Source: Antennarius striatus
Lineage: Eukaryota > Chordata > Actinopteri > Lophiiformes > Antennariidae
Direction: 5' to 3'
NCBI RefSeq assembly: GCF_040054535.1
Contig: NC_090784.1
Location: 15,944,501-16,008,500, forward strand
Length of the DNA: 64,000 nt
Positions 28,301 to 42,400 of this stretch are shown one piece after another. Position numbers and translations under genes: made by a program. The notes beneath the pieces were generated by a model, which made no database searches, was not told where the DNA came from, and saw only the letters and a list, made by a program, of their open reading frames with translations. Numbering within the stretch: position 1 is the stretch's first letter; each line of letters begins with the position of its first letter.

Positions 28301-31300
28301 AGATTGCTCAGAGAATTAGAACCAAGGTTAGCACCAACATCTGTTTTTTAATTGACGAAAACAAGCAATTACTAAGTAGTGAGAAATGGACTTTTTCTGT
28401 GATGTTTAATTATTTGGTGAATTATCAAACAAGCATGTGCATACATGGTATCCATGTACAAAATGGTATCCACAAGTACTGATGACTTGCTCATTACTGC
28501 AGTTAACTAAACATGGGACTGAGGCAGGAACGGAAGTTTACATTTCTGATCCTGTCCTCTTTTACGTAAAGCTCAAAGTATGTCGGTCATAATAGTGTGT
28601 TTGTGAATAATGAAAGTTTAAAATGAGTCATCTTTTTTCTGGTTCAGAGAACCACACCAGCATGGACATTTTCTGCACTCCACTGATTCCTGCACACGAC
28701 ATTGCCTTAAAATTATGTCGAGCAGTGCACATTTTTCATTTGAATCTGATCATTTTTATAGTGGTATGAATTTATCTACTTAAAGCTTCAAAATGAAATG
28801 CTGTTAAAGACTTCTATAGTTATTATTTGATTGCACCTTCTCTAAGATGGAAAATGTTATTGTTACTATTGTTTCTGATCTCACCACCATTGCTAATGAT
28901 ATAGTAACTTGATGAAACCTTCGGCCAAAATGTTGAAGTCAAGTTCAGTTGTTATGTGACGTGACTTTCAGTTTGTTCATTCTGAGTCAGAAAAGTGGCA
29001 CATCGACCTGCCGCTGTACACAGATATTTCTACACAGTTTTACACTGATGGCATTTCATTTTTAAAAATCAATGTGCACGCATAGCCTCAATCCATACTG
29101 TTTATGGTACAAGTAAATAGTCTGATAGTTGTGGAATTTATGATATCCATTATTAATTAAAGGATATTGTAGGATTTTAGTTTCCTGATTTCTCTTAATG
29201 TGTGTGTCACTGGTACATTGTACTAACATATCATCCGAGCCTAATTGGATCATAAATAACAGAACTTGTCTTTCTTCTGTCCTGTGTTGTTCTCATCTCC
29301 ATCAGGCCCAGTTAGAAAGGTTGCAAAATGAGATTGCCCAGGCAGCAAAGAAGACCGGAATCCAGGCATCCACCAAGCTTGCTCTAATTGCTCCAAAGAA
29401 AGAAATTGGAGAAGGAGAGATACCCAATATTGAGTGGTGGGACTCTTTCATCCTGCCCTCCCACATGGAGATGTAAGAAACTACAGCTAATTTACAGTTG
29501 GAATTTATAGTGTGACGTAATTGCTAAAGCACCTCAGATAACATAGTTTTGATAAGCACAGCATTTATGCATCCCACAGTGGGAGGAAATTGTCATTTGA
29601 ATGCTGGTAACCATGTTTTCCCTTTTCATTTACAAAGAACACCCGACACAAACATTGATGAGGTGGAACTCTTTGGTGTGACCAGCCTGGTAGAACATCC
29701 TGCCCAGATTAGCCCTCCAGGTAAGTGAGGAGAAGGGGAAACAGTGATGTAATGTTAAAGCTACAGTACTTACAGTTAGTATGGTGAACACTAATGAAAC
29801 CAACGGACAGTAAAACATTTTTTTTAAAATCATAGCGACCATTATGTGTTCCGAGTTATTTAAAGATTGTACAGCAGGCAACTATACTTAATTTGAAATT
29901 GAACTATTTTACTCTTTCATTCACATTTACATTTTTCTGAATTGAGTATTTCCAGTTTAAAATGAAATTAAATATTGTATTGCATGTTTAGATTTTTCAT
30001 TTAATGGCTGTGCTTTCAAATTGTCCAACATTTTAGCTGAATACTTGAATTCGATGTAAATCTTAGAATAGATAGATATTTACTGAACAACGTTAAAGTT
30101 GTTTAATGAAGTTGTTCATTTGTTCGTCAAGGACATAAACATCCGTTACAGTTTTTTGTGGTCTGTGTGGAAATACTTCCTAATTGTTTTAGTGAGAGTA
30201 GTGCTGTCATAGGCACGCACTCTGAGGACCTCGCTACCCTGTTAACAATACACACCCTATAAGCTGTCTGAATGGTTTACATTTCATCTCTACTCTTCCC
30301 CCTCAGTGGACACAGATAAGCCTGTGACACTGGGTGTATACCTGACAAAGAAGGAACAGAAGAAACTGAGGAGACAGACACGAAGGGAAGGGCAAAAAGA
30401 AGTTCAGGAGAAGGTTCGTCTGGGACTTATGCCTCCACCAGAACCCAAAGGTACCCATACACACAATTGTTAAGGAAGCTACTACTAAAAAGGTCCAACA
30501 GAACATAAGTGATATTTGCTATAATATTTTTCAGTACGCATCTCCAACCTGATGAGAGTACTGGGGACGGAGGCTGTTCAGGACCCCACAAAGGTGGAGG
30601 CTCATGTTAGAGCACAGATGGCCAAGAGACAGAAGTTAGTAACGCAATTATCCTCTGCATTTACAGTATATTTTCATTCTGGATTTATATGTTTTTAATC
30701 ACTAGAAGTTTTTTTTCAGTGTTTTTTCTAATCGTTTCCCTTCTTTTAAGGGCTCATGAGGAGGCAAATGCTGCTCGAAAGCTCACAGCGGGGCAGAGGA
30801 AAGAGAAAAAGGTCAAGAAGTTAAGAGAAGACCTCACTAATGGTGTCCACATTGCTGTGTACAGGTGTGATTAAATGAAGAGAACAGATACTATCGATAT
30901 AGTGCATCGTGTGTTCAATACAGAAATGTCTTATTTAGTTAACTAGCTTTTCCTGTTTAGGATCCGTAACCTACAAAATCCTGCAAAGAAGTTTAAAGTG
31001 GAAGCCAATGCCAGCCAGCTGTACCTAACGGGAACAGTAGTTCTGCACAGAGATGTCAATCTGGTGGTTGTGGAGGGTGGTAAGAGACTACACAGACTAT
31101 TGATATCTTTAAATCTGCTAATGTCCGCACTAGAAGAATCAGTCTCTTTAACATAATACTGTTACTCTTCATGACAGCTGGAATAAACATGCTTTGTGTG
31201 TTGGGGTATGACTTTATGTTGGTAGCACTCATGAACTGATCTTCATTCAGTAAAGTACCCAATTATATTTTCATAATCAGCTGCATTCACAAGTTTATGT

Positions 31301-32234
31301 TGTGGAATTAATAGATGGCTTTTACTGGTAATTTTCATCCATGACTTTTCTTTTGGCTGATTTTAATTTATTTGTAAGTATCACAAATCTGGTTTTCTAA
31401 AGTAAAAATGTACTTATCTGACATTCAAAGTACTGAAAGGCAAAAGTACCAGTACTACAATACTACAAAGGAGGTTTCTGTACGTATATGGTTTCACAAG
31501 CGAAAAGGATGCTGATGGAGCTCTAAACCTGCTAGACGAAAAATAATTTTCCTTTTTGCTTTGTCATTGAGACACCCAGGTTGTGTTTTTAACCCATCTT
31601 GCCTAATGTACAATGCTAAGCTTGTCTTGAATTTATTATCTTGTGTCTAATAATCTGTTCTTTTATATAAGGAGTGTTAAGGACAGCAAAAGTTAATTAC
31701 TGTAAAGAACAATGTACTGGATAATCAAAGTGATGGTTGAAATGTTGATTTATCCCCTATTTTAGGTCCTAAATCACAGAAAAAGTTCAAGAGGCTGATG
31801 TTACACAGAGTCAAATGGGTAGAACACAACAGTAAAAGAGATGGTAAGAGTTTCTTCACCTTTGAGGTTGATTTTCTGTGTACTAATTTTAGTATACTGA
31901 AACCACTTTTAATATTTGATTCAGATCCAGATGGTGACGATGATACGAAAAGGAACAACAAGTGTTGGCTGATTTGGGAGGTGAGTCTTCACGCCTTCCA
32001 TTTATTCCAGGCTCACATTGCTAAACTCAGTTTAATTTTGTTTCTGATATCATCCATGTGAAATGTTTCCTATTGCTTCTCTAGGGCACAGCTAAAGAGC
32101 GTAGTTTTGGGGAAATCAAGTTTAAGCAGTGCCCTACTGAAAGCATGGCCCGAGAACACTTCAAGAAACACGGCACAGAACATTACTGGGATCTCGCTCT
32201 CAGCATGAGTGTACTGGAAACCTCAGATGACTGA
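25391..32234 (+). CDS. prpf3: U4/U6 small nuclear ribonucleoprotein Prp3
   Basis: Core protein of the U4/U6 and U4/U6.U5 snRNPs; it binds the U4/U6 duplex in the nucleus before spliceosome activation. Sixteen coding exons join in phase: 25391-25535, 26840-26970, 27097-27264, 27356-27442, 27555-27841, 27943-28061, 28139-28326, 29306-29472, 29638-29720, 30307-30450, 30535-30634, 30751-30864, 30961-31079, 31766-31843, 31925-31980 and 32085-32234, about 711 residues (human 683). The N-terminal PWI domain starts [17 protein letters not shown]. The middle has [30 protein letters not shown] and [10 protein letters not shown]. The PRP3 domain holds [16 protein letters not shown] and [10 protein letters not shown], the site of human retinitis pigmentosa 18 changes. 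The C-terminal domain ends [17 protein letters not shown]. The coding sequence is intact. Confidence 0.97.
25601..25793 (+). repeat. Dispersed repeat with head hairpin, short copy
   Basis: In prpf3 intron 1. It shares the head TTACATCCCGCTTCAAAGCG and a tail near CTGACTGCCTTGGTTCTAG with the copy at 775-1170, but lacks about 200 bases of interior. Confidence 0.7.
26428..26451. repeat. (GA)n microsatellite, prpf3 intron 1
   Basis: Short pure GA tract; the rest of this 1.3 kb intron is unique AT-rich sequence apart from the dispersed repeat. Confidence 0.9.
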
Positions 32235-32341
32235 AACCTGCTAGAGAGCGTGTCATTCCAGGCTTGCTGCCAGCCCAGGGACTCGCAGTCAAACTGGCTG
32301 CCTTCACTTGCGGACAGACTTCATCATAGAGGAGGACGAAC

Positions 32342-32633
32342 AATAAACCTGTATGTTCGAATGTGAGAGAGGGCGAATGTGTGTCAATATCAGTGTTCCG
32401 TTCATTTCTTTGGTGGTAGGACATTCTGTCAGATATTGTGTTATCTGTTATTGAATACAATGTGGCAGATCGCACCCTGATGTAAATCACTTGCCCATTA
32501 CTTTAGTTGAGGCAGAGAAATGATGACTTTTTTAAATCCCCATGTACACTGATAATGATTCCTGTTTGATCTATTAATAAAGTCCCCCATCCATCAATGA
32601 CTGCACTACTTTTTGCAAGTAAACTCCAATAAA
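32342..32633 (+). terminator. prpf3: prpf3 poly(A) signals
   Basis: Three AATAAA hexamers follow the stop codon: 32342-32347, 32576-32581 and 32628-32633. The last two are close together and most likely mark the main 3' end, giving a short 3'UTR of about 0.35-0.4 kb, about 340 bases before the rprd2 start codon. Confidence 0.65.
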
Positions 32634-32859
32634 CCTTTACTGACTCCTGGGTTATGTTATCACAGTGTTATTACATTTAGATATATATTCAATCTTGACT
32701 TGTATGGCAAAATTTGACATTCCAAAATCCATTTGATACAGAGTCGTACCTATAGCCCAGCTATGCTTTCTTTATCCCTCAAACACTTTCCCGATGATAT
32801 GAAATGTCCCCTATCATAAAACATCAAATGCAATAAGGGGTTTATTATTATATTACGCC

Positions 32860-33002
32860 TACTGGGATCTTGACGTGTAAATACAGTCACGTTTCATAAA
32901 GCAAGACACGGGGGCGTGTTCCTGCTCCATCGTTTTTAGGTTCGCATCCCGTCCGCCTACATCAGACGCGAGCGATCCACACACAGCAGGAAAAATGGCG
33001 GC
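32860..33002 (+). promoter_or_regulatory. rprd2: rprd2 promoter with YY1-like element at the start codon
   Basis: CpG-containing segment immediately upstream of and across the rprd2 ATG. AAAAATGGCGGCC at 32990-33002 matches the YY1 consensus, with the start codon inside it, an arrangement seen at many vertebrate housekeeping genes. No TATA box is seen. The whole prpf3-rprd2 gap is about 360 bases from the last poly(A) signal. Confidence 0.55.
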
Positions 33003-34037
33003 CGGTCCCGAGGCTGCAAGCGGCCACGGAACCCGCAGCTCCAACAGCGCATTTGAGGCGTCTTTGGACCGGCGGTTTCAAGGAGTATCTAATACTATGG
33101 AGTCAATACAAGGACTTTCTACCTGGTGCATTGAAAATAAAAAACACCACAGCCTTATCGTTCGTTACTGGATGAAGTGGCTCAAGAAATGTGAGTAGCT
33201 CGCTACAGTGCACCGCCTGCTAGCTAGCCCATTAAAGTTAACTCTGTATTTACTAACTAACTATCATGATTACCTTGCAAGGATTTGAAATTTTATGTGA
33301 TAGCTTTTCTTGAGGTGCAATGCATCACGAAACAGTTGGTTGTTTTCTAAAGTACATTTATTTTTATTTCCTAGCTGTTCCCGCTGCGCAACATGAGCAG
33401 CCAATACTACTAAAGCTAAGCTAATGGTTCGCTCGTGACGGTCTCATTGCTAACACTGTTTACGTCTGGGCCTCAGGGTCTGGATTGACCCCTTACACTT
33501 TTCTACCAAAATGCTCTGCATTTAAACTCCATCACTTCAGTTTATCCTGATAAAGCTTCTTGTGCACAGCCGTATGTATTTCGATTTGTATTTGTGATCA
33601 TGCAAACGTAAAATCTGAGCATTAGCTTTGGATTCGAGTCCCCCTGTCAGAAATATCACAAGTGCTGCAAAACAACTTGACTAATCCGTGCAAACCAGTG
33701 TTGGAGGGCTAACTAGTGTTTACCGTCATTATCAATGCAAAATGTTTATTCATTCCCTCACATAACTATTCAGTCATCAATATTATTCTGCTAAATGATG
33801 GAAGTCATTTTGTAGGTATATTATTGACTTGTGAACCACCTGATTACGTTGTACTAGTCAAGTGCTTGTTGCTTCGTTATGTAAATAGTACAACCATGTA
33901 CCCACCTCCCACACTGGAAAATCTGAAATACAGAAATGGCCAATTACAATAACCCACTATATAATAGTGTATTATTAATTATTATTGATTATTACGATTA
34001 TTATTTTTGCAATTTCCTCCGGGATTAATAAAGTATC

Positions 34038-34122
<85 letters not shown>

Positions 34123-37100
34123 GTTATTATAACAACACTTATTGTATTTAATATCTAATTACGTGATCATTAACTTTGCATGTAGATTTTTTTGAAAAAA
34201 GTGGAGATAACTGATAAAATCATTGAATGGCTTTGCTTCTATATTTTAGACACTAATCTATTATTTAATTAGTTCTTGGCTTGTTTTGTTCACAAGTCAT
34301 TGCGTTATATTGGTTTATTGGTTTCTAAATGTTGGACTGATGGGTGGCTTTCTTTATTTGCATGTTACTAGCTCTTCGTTGGTGTGTGAGCAGAATAAGA
34401 AGGCAGCAGAAAATTCCACACAGTTTCTTCTTAATGATGTTGGTGAATGCTATAATAAATGTGGATGTTGCCTCAACTTGATCAGGGTACATGAGGTTAT
34501 GTGTTTGTTTTGGTAGAACACCAAATCGATTTGATTCTTGAACAAAATATCAGACATGTATTTGTTGATTGCTGACATTGTTATTGCCACAATACTGCCA
34601 GTTTTGGACTACACATGAAAGCTAAAATAATTGTCATAAATATTATTGATTTTTTAGAACCGGTTACTGCCATTCTTGAAGTTTGATACAATAGCAGTAA
34701 CTCTATGCTTTCAGAAAGAAATTACTTCATAAGTTTATTATGGCAAAAATATTTGAATCTGAAAAGATGGATAAAATATCAGGAAATGAAATGTTAAGTG
34801 AAGTCTCATATTAAGATCATTAAATGTAAATGACCCTTTAATGTTAGTAAGGGTATAATTTTTTTATTTGCTCTTCACTGTTGTAGGTTATAATAGTTAG
34901 TATTGAAAATAATTTATTTAATTTCTTAATTAACATTAAGTACTAGCCGTTCGCATGAGGGCTGCACCGTACAGTTTGTTAGTCTTGTTATTGCAAAGTT
35001 ACCATGTGTGATCACATTGTCACATCACATCACACATTGCCTGGGACACAAAGTTAAGGAAACAAATTAACACATCATGCCACAGTTTATTACCTGCAGG
35101 GCTTTAATTTTCTTTCCCAGTTGTACATGAAATGCCTACAGATTGTTATTTTTCATGATATAGATCAAACATGCTTTCAAAAGGGACAAAAGGGTAAACT
35201 ACACAAATTTTGACACACACTTCCATTTACAGTATTTATTCAAAAAGGTGTATACCTTTCAAGTGTCTTGTCACCTGCTTTCCATCTGCTTGTCCATGGT
35301 TGATTGACATCTCAACTGAAAGTGATCATATAATTTATAAGAGTAAGAATATATGGGGGCATTTTGAAAGCTGAAGAAATAATTCATCAATGCAGTTGTC
35401 ACTGGAGGACATTTTTCTAGTACAGCTTTTGGCCACTGAAATATTTAGATTCTTTAAAAAATGTATATTTGGATTTCCTTGCCTGTATTTGTATATATTT
35501 ACATTTTAGTTGGTGATTTTTTTTTGTCTCAGGCTTGTCTCATTCAATTTCAGTATGTGGTTGTGTCTATCCATATCTACACATTTTGATGTCTGGCTTT
35601 ACTTCAAGTTTGGACTTTTGACTGGTAATTAATAAAAGCATCTGAAAAGCCCCTGTTAATTGAAAACCTTTGCAGTGTTTGGGAAAAGGATCTAAATACA
35701 CCCAGTATATCACTGAGCACAACTCCCCACATAGTGTTTATTTAATACAGTACTTGTTGAAGAACTTATTAGAAGTACACAAGGTCCAGACTGTAGTGTA
35801 AGTGTTTGGCCAAACAGCCTAGAGTGTTTATTACTTGAGATAATAAACAATATTCACTGAAACTTCAGAAATTTTTACTGGCTTAAATATTATTACCTTC
35901 AATGGAGTGCTGTTAAAACGTTGATTATAACTAATGCAATAACACAGTAATTAATACAGTAACCCTTTACATTAGTGGTTATAGATGAATGGATAAAATG
36001 CTGAACACAGTATAAATTATCCAGAATATTGTTTGCTCCTTTTCATATGTTACCATATGTTTGCAATAGTTTTGGTTTTCTGACCACAAAGCAACAAGAT
36101 TTAACCTTTGACAAATATTTTTGGAGTGACTAATACATTTTGTGCTCGCTTTTAGTGTTGTGTGAAGGTTTAATAAAAGTTGAGATAAATAAAATTCAAG
36201 CTACAGATCCTGTCGTATTGAATAGTGTAAGGGAATTCAAATTAAAATATCTAGCCGGATATTTTTATCATGGGAATCATAGCTGTCTTTCTACAGTATG
36301 TGCATGGCTTGGTGTTGACTTTGCAAGTTCTGTAGTTGTTCAATGCCATCTGCATATCTGAGGGAGTATAGCTCATCATTCTTATGGTCAAAATTATCCC
36401 TTTTTTTTATTTTTAAAGTTATTTTAAAAGCTGCACCCTCACTTGTTTGAGCTCATGCTGTTAAACACAAAAAAAAAAAATTGGAACAATTTTAGCAAGT
36501 ATGTCTGGCTATAAAGTAAAGGTAACAGAAACCATACTTTTTCTTTTCTCAAAAAACCAGCTACAGATGAGGGTAAGAACATGCCTGTGTCAGTCTGCAG
36601 AGCCTGAAGGCCTCATATCTTCCACTGCAAAGTGATGTTAACATGAGTATTTTAAATTTATTCATCTTGAGCTTGTTGCATATTGAAATTCAACCAAGTT
36701 TGACATTACCATTCATTGGCCCCCTAGCAACCTTCATGCCAATTTAAGTTGACCAAATCTCAACTGAATTACATACAAGCAGGCAGGATTCCTTGCATAA
36801 CCGTTATATAAACGTCTGCTACTATCAGAAACACATTGCAAGTTTTAATAAAGTATAAGAGACTTAAAGAGCTGCGAGAGCTTTCTGTAATTTTGACAAA
36901 ACCTTCCTGGGGTTTCAAGTGAGTTAAGACATGTCCAGCTTGCAGAGCTTACAGGGCATCGTCGTTTGCTTGGCCAGTGGTTTTGCTGGTTGCAACTTCT
37001 GAACTTTATTAATATTGACAGTGTTGCATATCCAAAATTAACTTAATTTGAAATGTTACTTAATTCAGCAATAACTCACATGCCAAGTTTGAAGTAAATC

Positions 37101-39397
37101 AGAAGCTCTTTGGTCATTTGTATGAATCACTTTTTTACTACATTGTGGTTTTCTTTCTTCTATCTTGTGTTACTGATCGAGTTAGAATATATGCACAGTT
37201 TTGTAACGATTAAAGCAATCATTTGTAGTGGAAATGAAGTAAAACCCTGTTTTTCAGAATTAGACATTAACTTTTGCTACAGTGGAAACAAAATAACCAT
37301 TTTAACCTTTTGCTAGTTGTTTGGAATCTGTTGTCCTGCAGAAGGCTGTAAAACATTATTAAAAAAAACCAAAATGTACTTGTCTGCCTTTAATCGCATC
37401 AGAGAACAAACCTTTTATAGGAATCAGAAGGTCTGATTGTGTCCCTGGCTATGATTGTGTTTACACAAAGATGACATTCTCACACTGAAGGAACTATGTG
37501 AGAAACATTGTCATCATACCAAACAAATTACCAGTATAGGCTGAGTGCAGGTGTTGCAGTTTTTCATATGTTATGTGATCACACGTGTTGAGAGGTGACG
37601 AAAGCCATTACGTGACTCAGTACTTATACGGCTGGTAAACGTGAGGTGGAATCTAAATGGCACAGGTGACAAAACAGTGGAGCAAATTGGAACATTGTGA
37701 ACGAAGCAATTATTGGTCTGTCATCCTGTGACACATTCTGGGTATTCACACGTGTATTATGTATTGGCCTTCCTCAGACACTAATGTAACAAATGTGATG
37801 ATGTTGATTTATTTTTTTACTCAGCCGTCAATTTTACATTTGATGTCATGGTTTCCCTTTTTCTGTTACGTGAAGGAAATCATATCGTTGGATCACGATT
37901 CCTTTGCAGTGCAAGCAATTGTACTTTATTGTCTAAAATATATGCTCATCTGACAATTTGTCTGTGCCAAATGTAAACATAGTGATTATACTGACCTGTT
38001 TTATTTATTGATTTTTTAAAGCTATAATTTACCATTATGTGTTTAAGTTGTTAGTAATGGAGAGTAAAAAAATCCATATATCTGAATTCTTGTGTTATCT
38101 GATTTGCGATTGATGAATTTAAACTGAACAGAGCAGCTAGCAGTTTAGTCTATAGTAAGAGTATACTGTAGTTGTTTTTTATTAAGTATATAGTGCTGGC
38201 ATTTGTGATGGTATCTTTTGTTATTGTTACAAAAGATCAGGCCATTTCCAACTTGCTCTGAGTTTCCATTATGCTGCTGGTTGTCTCAAACAACATTGTG
38301 CTGCCCGGAATATGCTCTGGCAGGAGAGCAAAATTATACTGTAAACATGTGAAGATGAAGAAATCCTCCCTGTTAGAGTTGCTCCTAATGAAGTTTACGC
38401 AAACATTAGGTTTTATTGCTGCACAGCCCTCTACTAAATGCTGCAAGACTTGACTTCATCTGAATGCAGCCTAACTTTTGATTTTTTTCCTCTTCGTCTG
38501 TTTTTTTCCAGCTGACAATGTTCACCGCTTGAATCTCTTCTACCTGGCCAATGATGTGATACAAAACTGTAAAAGAAAGAATGCAATTGTGTTTCGTTCA
38601 GCCTTTGCAGATGTCCTTCCTTCTGCTGGAGAGCTCATCAAGTAAGTACAGAGTCATTATTCAGCTGTTGCATTTTTGTTACTGATAAATGTAATTGTAA
38701 TGTCTCAGGGTTGTGTTGTAATTTTGTGTTATTGTCGCTGTCAGAGATGGGAAGGTCCGCAAGTCAGTGGAAAGGATCTTTTCCATTTGGGAGGAGAGGA
38801 GTGTTTATCCTGAGGAGGTCATTTCCCAGTTCAAGGCTGGTTTGAACAAAAAAGAAAAGGAGCGAGAGAAGCAAAAAGAAAAGGAGAAAGAAAAGGTGAA
38901 AGAAAAGGAAGTTCCACTCGCAAAAGGTCAGTTTGTTCAAACTTCTATGAAGTTTAACAGAATAATAATACTTCATATTATTGACAGTTGTATTCCTGAT
39001 TACATGTTCTAAAATTGTACTTTTATTCTCCAGCCCCGACCAACACCAAAGCTGCTCTCAAGTCCAAGATTGTAGCAGAGTTCACAGTAAGTCATCTTTA
39101 TCAAATTGTCCTGCATTATATAAATGTTTTGACTTTGTCTAAAATGGGCATTAATCTGGCCATTTCTGCTCATTTGCCATGTCTCTTTGTTTTCTAGCCA
39201 AACTCCCTTATTGAACAGTTATCAAAATATAAGCGTGCAGTGGTACAGGAGGAGTTAAAGGAGAAGCAACTGGCAGCGCTGAGGGTGGATGTCTGCAGTG
39301 CGGAGGCTCTGAAGAGACTGAAAGGTCAGATGTCAAAACTTATTTACCTATTGTCCTGTGGGCCATAGACATACTTAACACTTGAATTGACACACGC

Positions 39398-39452
<55 letters not shown>

Positions 39453-42400
39453 ATATATTTGTGTTCTTTTTATGCCATGTCAAAATATGAGTTTTAAGAC
39501 TACTATTAGAAATGAATCGGGTGCTTATCTTTGTCCTGCACCAAATTGTGGAAATCCAAGTTGGTCACAGTAAGGTCAGGGGATTATCCTGAATAAGCAG
39601 GTGGTACTCACTGATGTGAAGGCAGGACTTGCAATATACAATATACATTTTTATTTACCCTACGCACAAAAGGTTAGGGAATTTTGGTGTCACTGAGGTG
39701 TTTTTCTACTGTGTTCTCACAGCAGAAAAGTCTTCAGAGAGGAAGTCAAGGAGCTTTTTCATATCATTGACCCCTGTGGTTAGGATAAAGTCTTTTTCAG
39801 GTCAGGCCCAGTATTGCTTCATTAGAACCCATTTTGAATCAGGGTTAATGGTTTTGTAACAGTTAGCCTAATGCTAAGAGGTCATCAACCTGGGTTTTGT
39901 CATCACCATTCTCACATGAGTTGCTTTTTGCCCATTCAAACAGCAACAGTAAGGTGACAAAGATTACAACATATTTGAAAATTTTTCTTCTCATTTTCAA
40001 AAATTACTCCACAAACAGCGTGGTTATTATGTGGCTACGCACCACTGGTTAACATGTAAGTGACTCTGCAGCCCATATAAATCTGTGATAAATAAACAAA
40101 TAGATGGATACAACTTTATAAATACTGAAACAGATAAGTCTATTTTTTTAAGAGAAAACTGTTCAAAACAATTCAATTATGTGAAGAAGAAGTCTTGTCT
40201 CTCTTTTTCCAGTTCAAAAAACCTCTGATTCCACTGGGATTATAGGTTTTGTATTCTGTCCATTGGTTCTTCAACACATGCCATTCACACTCACAGTACG
40301 TTTCTGTTTCCATGGATGTGACAGCATTCAGAGGCCACAGCTTTCATCTCACAATTTCTACGGGTAATATCAGATTTGCTCCAATGTTGACCACAGCAAG
40401 CAGCACTCAGAAGTGTGGCTTTATTGAATAAAGGCAAGTTGGCACAAAGCTGTGCCAGACTCATTTCTGACAAAAAAGGATGCACAACCAACATAACTGA
40501 ACACCTTCACAGTGTACAAACTAGTGGTGTGTGGGCTGACATTCTGCACAATTTTCCCTGTTTCTGTTTGGTCAGTAAATGGTGTAGTAAATCCACCTCA
40601 CTCGTGGGTAAACGTTTCTATTAGTGATACATAACAACTACATCTTGGGACGCTTGTATCCAACAGCAGACTGGTGTCAAATGATAGCCGCCTTCTTTCT
40701 TATTCTGCCTCTGATTAGCTCTGGCCATGACAGATCTGGCTCGTATCAACTATCAGCCAATCAGAGGTAGAGAAGGAATATCATAATGCCAGTCTGTTGT
40801 TAGTAATGTACGGTTAGCAGCTTTTTCAAAAAGAATGTGGCGGCATCTGAATGGAGTGGAGAAACTGGAAAACAAAAAAAATAGCAGTTGGAGGAGGAGA
40901 CACCTTCAAGGAGGAAGTTTCACTATTCTTTGAGGATTGGTTTTAAAGAAGTCCCAAGAAACCGGTTGATGCAGAGCCATTCTTGGTGTGTCACCAGCAT
41001 GGAATGTAAAAGCATCAACATAAGTCGTTATCAATGGAGATTAAACCATGAATCTGGAAAACATTCGTGACCATGAGCACAGCGATTTCACGACTTCTGT
41101 ATCCTGGACTCAGTCGGAGCCTCTCCAAAGATCAGGAGTATGAGCCAACAAAAGCTGTGACATTGTAGCACCAGGACTGTCAGTAGCAGGTGACCAGAAC
41201 GCATTACTATGAGGAGAAGAAGAGGTAGATGACTGTCTCATTGAGAGCGAGGAGTCAGATGAAGAGGATGTATATTAAATAATGAAGCCTCTATTGTTTT
41301 GTTCAGGGACTCATGCCTATCATGATCGTATATGGTGTTTTATTCGGGGGGGGGTTATCTCCTGTTGAGTTGAATTCTTGAATTCTACTCAGTCTGATTA
41401 ATGTATTGCCTTTCATCAATACATTAAATATATTTATGCTTTAACTTTGCTGTGGACGCTTCTTCACGACTGTATACAATATAATACTTTTATCTTTTCT
41501 TTCTGTATGTGCTTCAGAGGCTGATATTTCTAATATGAATATCTATAGCTGACCTTTTTGAAAGACGTCCTTTCCCTGAGACTGGGCGGATTAACTGACA
41601 CAAACAATGTCCATCAGTCAAAGGAGGTGTATTTGTTCCTTATTGCATTTGAAGCTAACATCACTGTCATCAGATTTAAATTATTAAACTTATTTATTTA
41701 CATATGACATTAAATTGTGAACTTTATTTGATTATTTTTTTATTATCAAATTTATTTAATATTTAAAAATGAATTATTCCATATTAAATAAAAAGAGAAT
41801 TGGAATTGGGAACTGTTAACTGGGACCATATGGCAGTATCACAATAATATTTCTTAAAACACAGAAACCTTGTATTAAACCTTTTGCCTGTTTTTCAATT
41901 CTGTTCTATTTCAGACAAGGCGGAAGGGAACAAGTTTGCTAAGGACTTTGAAGACAACAGTCTGAAGCTGCAGGAGTTTGTCAGCATTCTGGAAAAAGAA
42001 TTGAAAACAGGGCCTCCTCTACTTGAAGCTATGGGAAATGCAGACATTTTCTACGAGATGCAATACAAGGAGGTTAAGATTGTGGCCAATGTGAGTCCTG
42101 CACCAAATTACACCACCATCACCCTCCCTGGTTGCACAGTGTTATTGTAAAATCTAAAGGTGGAGATTTTGTCAAGGTCACAGTCACCTCATGTGTCCTA
42201 TTCTCAAAAATGCAGCAACATTTCTTGGAATTTATTATTCCAAGAAGTATTCTCATGGACTCAAGGATGACTGATAAGTAGTTGTCAAAAGTTAAAATAT
42301 GTTTAACAACAACTCTAGAGCTCCTGAGTTACAAATTTCATGTAGGATGAGGTGATTTTCTGTTCGAAGGTCGAATGTCAAACACTTTTCTGGCCATGCT

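Noticed and set aside
28480..28540. Box C/D snoRNA in a prpf3 intron (TGATGA followed by a CTGA)
   Set aside because: Spacing is short, no terminal stem is visible and no target complementarity was recognised.
34950..35100. hAT end in rprd2 intron 1
   Set aside because: The phrase GGGCTGCACCG is suggestive, but no partner terminal repeat or target duplication could be found.
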